A stretch of DNA of 64,000 nucleotides from Sphingobacterium prati. GTDB lineage: Bacteria > Bacteroidota > Bacteroidia > Sphingobacteriales > Sphingobacteriaceae. The stretch lies in contig NZ_JABJWY010000033.1 in NCBI RefSeq assembly GCF_013167215.1, forward strand, positions 87,592 to 151,591, written 5' to 3'. Shown here piece after piece: positions 26,525-33,875 of the stretch (position 1 is the stretch's first letter; every line of letters begins with the position of its first letter). The notes below the pieces were generated by a model, which saw only the letters and a list, made by a program, of their open reading frames with translations, did no database searches and was not told the origin of the DNA. The position numbers were made by a program, and so were the translations under genes.

Positions 26525-28408
26525 ATGGAAAATTTATCAATGATTTACAAGGGAGCCCACTCAGACACGCTTTACAGCTCCTTTTTTGATGGGTCTGCCT
26601 GGCATGGAGACACAAAAATCGAAGACCAGCCCGGCAATATCAGCCCGGAATCCAATTACAATCCCGGAGCCGCTGTACTCAACAACTGGCTATATATTAT
26701 CTACAAAGGCGCCCATTCGAATACCTTATATTCCAGTTGGTACGATGGAAAAAAGTGGAACGGAAACAAAAAAATCAGCGATCAGCTCGGAAAGATTTCT
26801 CCTGAATCGAATTATTGCCCCAACGCAGTCGTCTACAAGGGGGCACTCTTTATCGTCTATAAAGGAGCCAGTTCGAATGAACTATATTCTGCCTGGTTTG
26901 ACGGCACCACTTGGTTCGGCAATAAAAAGATTAGTAGTCAGAAAGGAAATATCAGTCCTGAATCCAACTACAATCCCGGAATGGTCGTTTTCGACGACAA
27001 ATTGTATATCATTTATAAATCAGCTAACTCAAATGACCTTTATACGGCCTATTATCAGGACGGCTCCTGGTTTGGAAATACCAAGATCAAGGATCAGCCA
27101 GGAGGCATATCTCCTCAATCCGATGACAATCCTGGAGTCGCCGTATTTAATAATCGCATGTATATCGTCTTTAAAGGAGCAAATTCCGATACCCTTTACA
27201 CCGCATTTTATGATGGTACAACCTGGCAGGGGAACCAAAAGATCAGTGATCAGCCAGGTAATATCTCACCCGAATCGAATTACTGTCCCAATGCAGCCGT
27301 GTATAACAATAGATTGTATATCGTCTATAAAGGAGCACATTCAGACAATATCTACACAGCAGCATTTGACGGCAACAGCTGGTCAGGGAACACAAAAATA
27401 GCCGATCAAGCCGGAGATATCAGTCCCGAATCCAACTATACCCCATCACTCAGCATGTCTACGGTCACCCCCAACTATCAGTCCGATTGGATGCAAAGTT
27501 TACCAGATTCAATTTTAGTTTCAGAGATCAATATGCCAGGATCCCACGATGCGGCCGCCATCAATACATCGACATCCACGCCCTACGCCTGTCATAATCA
27601 ATCTATTTCCGATCAGTTGTTCTATGGCATCAGACTATTAGACGTCCGCATTGAGGTTTTGAAAGATGGAGACTCCTATACCTTCATGACCTGCCATAGC
27701 GCCAAATTATCATCAACCGGATTGAACACCTACCAATCCTTAATTTCTTTATTGGATGAATGCCGCACATTTTTAAGCATAAATTCGAAGGAGGTCATTG
27801 TGATGTCGGTCAAAATCGATGACTGGCATGGAACGGAAGGGGACGAAAATAAAATGGCGGCAAAAGAGTCGCTTGCCGATCTTCTGGAGACCTATCCCAT
27901 TTATTATAGCGAAAATATCCCAGCTCTCGGACAGGTACGTGGAAAGATATTCTTATATTCAAGGATCAGTAATCTGCGCGTGGGCGTTCCTCTACACATA
28001 CCCGACAACACATCCGGTGAATATGTCAAAGACGATAAAAAGCGCTCCTATCCGGTGTTTGTACAGGACAAGTATGAAGATCTCTCCCTATTTTTTCCAG
28101 AAAAAGAAAAATTGGAACTCGTTATCAAGGCATTTTCCAAGAAAAAAGAGGAAATGGTTGTCTGGAATTTTGCAAGTGCCACGCAAAAAATCATTTTTGG
28201 CGTCTATATCATGCCCGGCTTGTTAAGCTTCTTTGGTGCTCAGGAAGCCAGTAATCGACCACAAAAATTCGGCTGGGTACTATTTGACTACCCATTCAAT
28301 GCTTACCTAACCACTACCTATCAGGCCATGACAATTGTTTCCCTGATCATCGACTCCAACTTCGAATATTCGACATATCCCGAGAAATTCAAGGTGCTCT
28401 ATTTTTAG
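26525..28408 (+). CDS. Six-repeat beta-propeller fused to a PI-PLC X domain
   Basis: A 627-residue two-part protein. Residues about 8-320 consist of six tandem repeats, five of exactly 52 residues and a shorter sixth, each with YKGAxSxxLYxxxxDGxxW and GNISPESNYNPG-type segments: a pattern expected of a six-bladed lectin-like propeller. The N-terminal MENLSMI matches the strand that ends each repeat, so it could close the ring; this supports the ATG at 26525. Residues about 322-627 form a PI-PLC X domain with the first catalytic His in MPGSHDAAA (about 341) and GIRLLDVRIE, and a later TCHSAKLS. No signal peptide is visible, so its location is unclear. A strong terminator follows at 28433. Confidence 0.83.
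   Translation: MENLSMIYKGAHSDTLYSSFFDGSAWHGDTKIEDQPGNISPESNYNPGAAVLNNWLYIIYKGAHSNTLYSSWYDGKKWNGNKKISDQLGKISPESNYCPNAVVYKGALFIVYKGASSNELYSAWFDGTTWFGNKKISSQKGNISPESNYNPGMVVFDDKLYIIYKSANSNDLYTAYYQDGSWFGNTKIKDQPGGISPQSDDNPGVAVFNNRMYIVFKGANSDTLYTAFYDGTTWQGNQKISDQPGNISPESNYCPNAAVYNNRLYIVYKGAHSDNIYTAAFDGNSWSGNTKIADQAGDISPESNYTPSLSMSTVTPNYQSDWMQSLPDSILVSEINMPGSHDAAAINTSTSTPYACHNQSISDQLFYGIRLLDVRIEVLKDGDSYTFMTCHSAKLSSTGLNTYQSLISLLDECRTFLSINSKEVIVMSVKIDDWHGTEGDENKMAAKESLADLLETYPIYYSENIPALGQVRGKIFLYSRISNLRVGVPLHIPDNTSGEYVKDDKKRSYPVFVQDKYEDLSLFFPEKEKLELVIKAFSKKKEEMVVWNFASATQKIIFGVYIMPGLLSFFGAQEASNRPQKFGWVLFDYPFNAYLTTTYQAMTIVSLIIDSNFEYSTYPEKFKVLYF
26546..27457 (+). repeat. Tandem 156-bp coding repeats (six copies)
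   Basis: The propeller part of the preceding gene is built from 156-bp units, the last one shortened. Because 156 is a multiple of three, a second frame also stays open for 271 codons here; that frame is a shadow. The copies have diverged at DNA level, so recent amplification is unlikely. Confidence 0.85.
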
Positions 28409-28432
28409 CCACTCAGGACATTCCTTTCGCAT

Positions 28433-28466
28433 AAAGCCTCCCGCTAATTGAGGAGGCTTTTATGCC
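28433..28466 (+). terminator. Intrinsic terminator of the propeller-PLC gene
   Basis: AAAGCCTCC (28433-28441) pairs with GGAGGCTTT (28452-28460), followed by TATGCCTTTTT. It lies 25 bp after the stop codon. Confidence 0.8.
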
Positions 28467-28530
28467 TTTTTATTTTAAATCCACGTAAAGTCAATACAAC
28501 GTTTATACAGATCTAAAATACTTTCAAATT

Positions 28531-28587
28531 AGGTTAATAAAAAAGGTAACTCCCCGTACATCGCCCGATGATAGGGGAGTTTTTTTA
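28531..28587. terminator. Bidirectional terminator, dispersed repeat family
   Basis: ACTCCCC (28549-28555) pairs with GGGGAGT (28574-28580); a nested stem CATCG-CC-CGATG lies inside. T-runs occur on both outer sides. AGGTTAATAAAAAAGGTA precedes it, almost as in the copy at 39461. It lies 3' of the minus-strand lipoprotein gene. Confidence 0.8.
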
Positions 28588-28606
28588 TATTAAAGGGCCT
28601 ATTGAC

Positions 28607-29515
28607 TTAAAAGCTAATTGTAATAGGAATAGACTTGAATGTACTCATGTTAAAAGTTGTATTTTTATATAAAATAACAAGATTGTACTGACCAGATTGC
28701 CACTGTCTGTCGCCAGCAATTTGACTACCCAAGCCATCTTTCTCCGCACCGATTATAATATCGTCCCCACTGAGGGTTCCATCGACCAACTTATACGTAT
28801 TGACTTTAGATGCTGGCCCCAAATCCTTATGCTCCACCTTAGAGATAATGATGGCCTTTGTAAAGTCAAGTTTATCTATGGTTTCAGGAAAATAATTCAG
28901 TGTCCGTTTGATCAATGCTGTATATAGGATACCATCACCTTGTATCTGCTTAATCTGTGCCCGGGCTGTAAACTTATCCCCTTTTTTGAAAAGTAAGGGG
29001 TTTTCGACATAGGTATTCATATAATAGATCATCTCGTCATTTCGGGAGAAAATATCACGATCTACGATAGGATCGACAGGCATATTAGCCGCATCAAAGA
29101 TCTGAAAATCTTCTTTCAGCTCCAGCTTCGATCCGTTTGCATCATTTACAATGAAGAAAAAATCAAATTTACCCTCGGGTGCTTCCAATGGAATGGTAAA
29201 ATGCTTATGTACATTGGCATTTTTTAGTCCTTTAAACTCATTCCATGCAATTTCCATTTTCCATGATGAGGTATAGGTCTCCCCAGCCTTTGGTAAAATC
29301 TTGACTTGAACAGATTCGATTTTGTCTCCAGCAAGGAGATCCGCATTAAAATGGAAATCCCGTCCTCTGATTGCCTGCTTATTATTTGCATAACCGATTT
29401 CTACATTTTCAGCCTTCGGCTGACTAATCTCGGACACTTCCCCATCCTTTTTGCAGGATATAAATAGCCCTGCTGTGAACATAAATGCCAAGATAATTTT
29501 TATTGGTCTGATCAT
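28607..29515 (-). CDS. Surface/periplasmic lipoprotein, DUF4625-like
   Basis: A 302-residue lipoprotein: MIRPIKIILAFMFTAGLFISC provides a signal with lipobox FISC (Cys 21), followed by KKDGE. The mature part starts with a domain resembling DUF4625 of Bacteroidota (ENVEIGYANNKQAIRGRDFH, then IESVQVKILPKAG and HKHFTIPLEAPEGKFDFF), and a second beta-rich region. No enzymatic motif was found. It lies downstream of the GH92 utilization locus in the same orientation but is separated by a 355-bp spacer with terminator-like elements and a nuclease remnant, so it is probably a separate unit. Confidence 0.7.
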   Translation of the reverse strand: MIRPIKIILAFMFTAGLFISCKKDGEVSEISQPKAENVEIGYANNKQAIRGRDFHFNADLLAGDKIESVQVKILPKAGETYTSSWKMEIAWNEFKGLKNANVHKHFTIPLEAPEGKFDFFFIVNDANGSKLELKEDFQIFDAANMPVDPIVDRDIFSRNDEMIYYMNTYVENPLLFKKGDKFTARAQIKQIQGDGILYTALIKRTLNYFPETIDKLDFTKAIIISKVEHKDLGPASKVNTYKLVDGTLSGDDIIIGAEKDGLGSQIAGDRQWQSGQYNLVILYKNTTFNMSTFKSIPITISF

Positions 29516-29870
29516 AGGGTATAGTTTTTATTAAATGCAATATGGTTGCAAATATAATAAACATATAATCAAAAGCAATACAGTTGCATTAATGTCAATC
29601 AATCCGGTACCTTAACTTTGATTGGAAGTATCCAAACATTATCACAAAAAAGCGGACGACCTTACTACTATCCGCTATTTCTTATCACAAGAAAACACTC
29701 TCTATTCATAATAGATAACTCCCCTTCACATCGGCCGATGATAAGGGAGTGTTGACTGCCCCCGCTGAACCTCAAGTTTCGGATTTGTGCAGAGCCTATC
29801 TAAAGAATACTTGTTGATGTCTTTGTGTTAAACAGGCGAATAAGATACATCCATTAATCCAGAACAGTCA
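29516..29870. other. Intergenic region with relic of a csbD 3' flank and a terminator-family copy
   Basis: Bases 29646-29700 resemble the 3' flank of the csbD-like gene at 21-76 (AAAAAAGCGGAC, TATCCGCT, then CTTATCACAAGAAAACACT), but no csbD reading frame follows. Next comes a truncated copy of the ACTCCCC/GGGGAGT hairpin (29718-29750). The interval looks like an assembly of decayed pieces. Confidence 0.55.
29718..29750. repeat. Degenerate copy of the dispersed terminator hairpin
   Basis: ACTCCCC (29718-29724) pairs with GGGAGT (29745-29750) with a CATCGGCCGATG palindrome between. The T-run is lost (GTGTTGAC), so it may no longer terminate on the plus strand. Confidence 0.6.
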
Positions 29871-30164
29871 TCAACTCAGTCGAGATTTATCGAAATTTGG
29901 CAGCACAAGCAGCTTATAACTCAATTTGGGGTATAGCAGTTCATTATCAAACTCATCCATGATCTTGCCGCTGTAGTAATACTTTCCCCGATTTTCAAGA
30001 TCCAAACAAAAGCCTAGCACCGCAACAAAATATACCGGCGGCAATTCATAATTATTACCAGCGCGCCCCTTCTTTCCCAGTTTACTGATCGTTCGCGAAG
30101 TATAAGTCACCGCACGGTCAAAGAAAAAGTCCTGACTCTGCAGCTGCATCTCCACCAGGAACAC
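29871..30164 (-). pseudogene. Truncated Rpn / PD-(D/E)XK nuclease family transposase remnant
   Basis: A 97-codon open stretch resembling the middle of Rpn-type PD-(D/E)XK nuclease family proteins: FLVEMQLQSQDFFFDRAV, YTSRTISKLGKKG, ELPPVYFVAVLGF and a terminal KLSYKLLVLPNFDK. Complete members are about 280-310 residues. The N-terminal third with the first acidic active-site residue is missing, and the C-terminal part is missing too. The frame begins at the very end of the GH92 gene (a stop lies at 30185), so the junction with that gene marks a deletion or insertion edge. Unlikely to be functional. Confidence 0.7.
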
Positions 30165-30169
30165 TTCGA

Positions 30170-32191
30170 CTATTCGTTGATATTACTTAACCAGTTATTA
30201 GCAATGCCATAATCCGTAGGTTTTTCTGTAGATTCAATACGAAGTGTCCCACCTCTTCTGAGTTCATCGTGTGTTATCCATAAACGTCCCAAATCCTTAC
30301 CGTTCAGTTGGATTGATTTGATATAACGTCTTTTGTCACTTGCATTCGGCACCTCAATGGTGAGCGGATTTATACCGTTTTCTAAAATAATCTGATCGAA
30401 AAAGGGTACACTAATATAGAAAATAGGCTCGCCTATCAAGGGTTGCTGCAGTCCGATGGCGGAAAGCACCCACCAACTTGACATCGCACCGGCATCGTCG
30501 TCCATCGTCCGTATAAACGCTTTTGGCTCATTTTTATAGATACGATCGATATGTGCTCCGATACCGCGGCTATTGTCGTTGAAATAATATTGTATGGTGG
30601 TATCCAACGCTATACGATGTACCCATTCCTGATAACGCCAAGGTGTCTTACTTGCATTATACAAGGTCAGCGATTGCATATCCGGCTCATTCGCTCTATT
30701 GAAATAATACCCGTCATAAAATTCATCCAGCTGCTTTACAAACTCTTCTTCGCCACCAGCGAGCTGCTTTAATCCAGCGACATCGAAGGGCACATTCCAG
30801 CGATATTGTCTGATTGTACCCTGATACATATCACGCGCTGACATACGATCGACATCCCGTTTGGTCAGATCTTTAAAATCTTTATTCCAAATTGTCTGAT
30901 ATGATCTTGCCCGCTCCAGATAGATTTTGCTGTCCTTTGGAAAAAGTCTGGCCATTGCCCACATATCATAACATGCTTCAAGGTATTTATCCGGTTTCTT
31001 AAAATCAAAGCGCATGGTATCACGTACCAAGGAGTCTTTGATGCCACGAAGATCTACCTGATATCCTTTCCTGACGGCATCCAGCAGGACGACAGCGGCA
31101 TGCTCTGTCCGGACTGAATTAGCCGGTTCATAAGGTCCCGCAAAATCAAATTTTCCATAACGGTATAGGTCTGCAATCGATGAGACGATACCTTGGTACA
31201 TGTGGGGATCTAGCAATTCCAGAAGCGGCAATTGTGTTTTATAATTGTCCCAGATGGCCCAACCGTGATAACGTGTTTCTTTGGAATGATGTATTTTTCC
31301 GTCTGTTCCCCGAAAATCGCCTTGCTTATCGCTGATAACATAGGGAGATTGCAAGCTGCGATATAGCAAGGAGTAGAACATATCTACTTTATCCGAATCG
31401 CCCTTTACTTTCAGCACTGAAAAGGAATTTTTCCAGCGATCAGCGGCCCGTTTCTTTACGGTCTCAAAATCTAACTTAGCATATTCAGCCACTTTCTTTT
31501 TTGCGTCATTTTGATTCACAGCAGAAAAAGCGATATTAATGTCCGCTATCTTAGTCTCCTCTTTCAGGTCTACCCATATCTTATTTCCTTCTTTTCGCCA
31601 TCCACTGGCTTTAGGAATTTCCAGCGCATAATAAATGGTATAGATACCAACATGACAGGTAGTTTTGGCACGCACTTTACCTAACAGGAGGTTACCCGTC
31701 TCTGTGAATTCATTATCAACAAAAGCCCCATTGAAAGCATGCCCGAGATCGATAAAAAAACCTTTTTTTCCGACTGGAAAGACAAATTGCTCCTTACCGA
31801 AGTCATCGTCCACAGCCACTTCAACCTGAATGCCTTCTGCTGTATTCACCGCATAATAACCCGGACTTGCCTGCTCATCAACTTTATTCAAAAGCTTAGT
31901 GTCATTTTCTAAAAAAGGCCTGATCAGGATCAGCCCTCCACTTCCCATACAGCCCACTCCTTCCAGGCGGTTATGGGTAAGGCCTTTAATTGCCTTGGCC
32001 AGATACTCGTACCCTGTATGCGTTGTAGGATGGGTATAGGGCACTACACTCAGTTGGTGAAAAGGAGAAGACGCCGCTGGCGAAAGCTGACCGTGGTCGC
32101 CAGAAGATCCCAAGAATACATTCACACGTTCGGTTTGCGCTCCTGCAGCAACCGCATAACAGAGTAGCAAAGACAGCAGTATTTTTTTCAT
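30170..32191 (-). CDS. GH92 family alpha-mannosidase
   Basis: A 673-residue glycoside hydrolase with a cleavable signal peptide (MKKILLSLLLCYAVAAGAQ). GH92 hallmarks: VNVFLGSSGDHGQLSPAAS at the N-terminal sandwich, GYEYLAKAIKGLTHNRLEG, SLLYRSLQSPYVISD, and the catalytic-domain block MDDDAGAMSSWWVLSAIGL. GH92 enzymes are calcium-dependent exo-alpha-mannosidases acting in the periplasm on N-glycan or fungal mannan chains. It is the last gene of the sigma-FecR-SusC-SusD locus. The length is slightly short for the family (about 700-760), but the C-terminal strand is present. Confidence 0.9.
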   Translation of the reverse strand: MKKILLSLLLCYAVAAGAQTERVNVFLGSSGDHGQLSPAASSPFHQLSVVPYTHPTTHTGYEYLAKAIKGLTHNRLEGVGCMGSGGLILIRPFLENDTKLLNKVDEQASPGYYAVNTAEGIQVEVAVDDDFGKEQFVFPVGKKGFFIDLGHAFNGAFVDNEFTETGNLLLGKVRAKTTCHVGIYTIYYALEIPKASGWRKEGNKIWVDLKEETKIADINIAFSAVNQNDAKKKVAEYAKLDFETVKKRAADRWKNSFSVLKVKGDSDKVDMFYSLLYRSLQSPYVISDKQGDFRGTDGKIHHSKETRYHGWAIWDNYKTQLPLLELLDPHMYQGIVSSIADLYRYGKFDFAGPYEPANSVRTEHAAVVLLDAVRKGYQVDLRGIKDSLVRDTMRFDFKKPDKYLEACYDMWAMARLFPKDSKIYLERARSYQTIWNKDFKDLTKRDVDRMSARDMYQGTIRQYRWNVPFDVAGLKQLAGGEEEFVKQLDEFYDGYYFNRANEPDMQSLTLYNASKTPWRYQEWVHRIALDTTIQYYFNDNSRGIGAHIDRIYKNEPKAFIRTMDDDAGAMSSWWVLSAIGLQQPLIGEPIFYISVPFFDQIILENGINPLTIEVPNASDKRRYIKSIQLNGKDLGRLWITHDELRRGGTLRIESTEKPTDYGIANNWLSNINE

Positions 32192-32216
32192 ATATAATCT
32201 ATCATTTTCATATATA

Positions 32217-32243
32217 TTAGGGGCGCGAGAATTGCGCCCCTAA
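32217..32243. other. Intercistronic hairpin between susD-like and GH92 genes
   Basis: TTAGGGGCGC (32217-32226) and GCGCCCCTAA (32234-32243) form a perfect 10-bp stem. It lacks a strong U-run on the minus strand, so it more likely stabilises the upstream susCD mRNA or lowers GH92 expression by partial termination. Confidence 0.7.
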
Positions 32244-32251
32244 AGAAACAG

Positions 32252-33865
32252 TTAATAACCAGGGTTTTGAACTAGATTCGGATTATTTGCCATCTGCGTA
32301 TAGGGTATTGGGTAGATTTCTTTGGTTACATCATTTGATGCTTTATGATCCCACCACGATCCGTTCGTAAAACGTCCAAAACGAATGATATCTGTCCTTC
32401 GCTTTCCCTCAAAAATAAATTCACGGCCTTTTTCTGCCAATAGCTCATCCAAGGTCAGCTTACCGACGCTATATTTTGCCTGCTCCCAATCCGCTGCTTT
32501 AAAAGCTCTTTTTCGAGAAGAGTTGATCAAATCTACCGCTTCCTCTGTGGCTGTGCCGCCATTCTTGCGCATCAATGCTTCCGCCTTGAAAAAATAGATT
32601 TCTGTCAGACGATAGATCATAAAATGATTTTCTCTATAGTTCGGGTCTGATGTTCGACCTGTCTTGTATTTGTCAAATCGTGCACCACTATTTTCCTCAC
32701 CTTCGGCCATTCCGCCTGCGCTTGTCAAATCGCCCTGACTTTCTTTCCGGATGCTATTGACGTAGATCAGCGGTTTACCGTTATATCCCTCCGTTCCCAG
32801 AATAGGTTGCTGGGTACCATATTTATATTGTGGACCAAAAAGAAACCAGGTACTTTTACGTAGGTCATTATCCGCATAGGAATTAAACATGGTAGGAATG
32901 ACCACGTAACCGTTATTACCGGCATAGTTTACATCTAAGGCCGCACTCATGTTGCTAAATCCCATCAAAGGAATCCAGTCCCATACAAACCCTCCTTTCA
33001 TACTGTATGCATATTGGAAAAGTGCCTCAGAAGCTAGTCTATTTGTGTTAGCAAAAGTTGCCAACAGATCATTTGCCAAACGAGGAGCTCCACCAAGCCC
33101 CCCCGCCTCGCCGTTCATTATTTTATCGCAGGCAGCAATACATTCATCCCACATTGCTTTTCCGGTCCATTTTTCAGCATTCAGGTAAAGCTCTGCCAAC
33201 ATAGCGTAACCGCCCGTTTTACCGATTCTGCCAATCAGTTTTTCATCATATTTTAGGAGTTGCGGAACATACGTTTCCAGTTCCTGCCTGATAAAATCAA
33301 AAACTTCTGCTCTCGGTTTTGTTGGAGGATTGGTTGGAATTCCGACCTGAGTAACAATCGGGATATTTCCCCAAAGATCCATCAGTTTGATGTAATGGAA
33401 GGCTCTTAGTGCATGTAACTCGGCAAGTACAGCTTTAAGTTCTTCCTCGGGCATCCCGACCTGAACAGCCTGGAGCTTTTCAATATCTTCTATTGCTGCA
33501 TTGCAATAGCCCACTCCTGTCCAAATACCGGACCACGCGTTACGCATTCTACTTTCGGCATCCGTCCAGGTATGATAATGCTGACGCATATGATCCCCAT
33601 TATCATAGGCATGTCGACCCTTTTGGGGCCAAGCGACCTGATCCGCACTCATCTCGGCATGATAGTAATACCCGTCGCCCCTTATTGGAGCAATCCATGA
33701 TTGCAAGTGTGTCATTGGGCGTAATGCTCCTTGCAATACTTCCTGGCGATTTTGATAAAAATTATCTTTATATAAATCTGAATATATTTTTTCATCCAGT
33801 TTTGTACAAGCTGTGGTGGCAAGAGCTAATGCCATGACACCGGCTTTCCATACGTTGTTTTTCAT
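32252..33865 (-). CDS. SusD/RagB family glycan-binding lipoprotein (locus 1)
   Basis: A 537-residue outer-membrane lipoprotein. The signal MKNNVWKAGVMALALATTAC ends in a lipobox with Cys 20. The N-terminal TPR-like region (FYQNRQEVLQGALRPMTHLQ, LHALRAFHYIKLMDLWG) and the C-terminal RagB/SusD region (IYRLTEIYFFKAEALMRKNG, ELLAEKGREFIFEGKRRTD, IYPIPYTQMANNPNLVQNPG) are typical. SusD forms the lid over the SusC transporter and captures oligosaccharides. It starts 10 bp after the susC stop. The GH92 neighbour suggests an alpha-mannose-containing glycan. Confidence 0.95.
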   Translation of the reverse strand: MKNNVWKAGVMALALATTACTKLDEKIYSDLYKDNFYQNRQEVLQGALRPMTHLQSWIAPIRGDGYYYHAEMSADQVAWPQKGRHAYDNGDHMRQHYHTWTDAESRMRNAWSGIWTGVGYCNAAIEDIEKLQAVQVGMPEEELKAVLAELHALRAFHYIKLMDLWGNIPIVTQVGIPTNPPTKPRAEVFDFIRQELETYVPQLLKYDEKLIGRIGKTGGYAMLAELYLNAEKWTGKAMWDECIAACDKIMNGEAGGLGGAPRLANDLLATFANTNRLASEALFQYAYSMKGGFVWDWIPLMGFSNMSAALDVNYAGNNGYVVIPTMFNSYADNDLRKSTWFLFGPQYKYGTQQPILGTEGYNGKPLIYVNSIRKESQGDLTSAGGMAEGEENSGARFDKYKTGRTSDPNYRENHFMIYRLTEIYFFKAEALMRKNGGTATEEAVDLINSSRKRAFKAADWEQAKYSVGKLTLDELLAEKGREFIFEGKRRTDIIRFGRFTNGSWWDHKASNDVTKEIYPIPYTQMANNPNLVQNPGY

Positions 33866-33875
33866 TGTCTTAAAA

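Noticed and set aside
26586..27401. 271-codon plus-strand open frame overlapping the propeller gene
   Set aside because: It is a shadow kept open by the 156-bp repeat period, a multiple of three. The other frame has clear repeats and a catalytic domain.
26546..27457. CRISPR or non-coding tandem array
   Set aside because: Repeats are 156 bp, in frame and diverged at synonymous positions; they encode protein blades.
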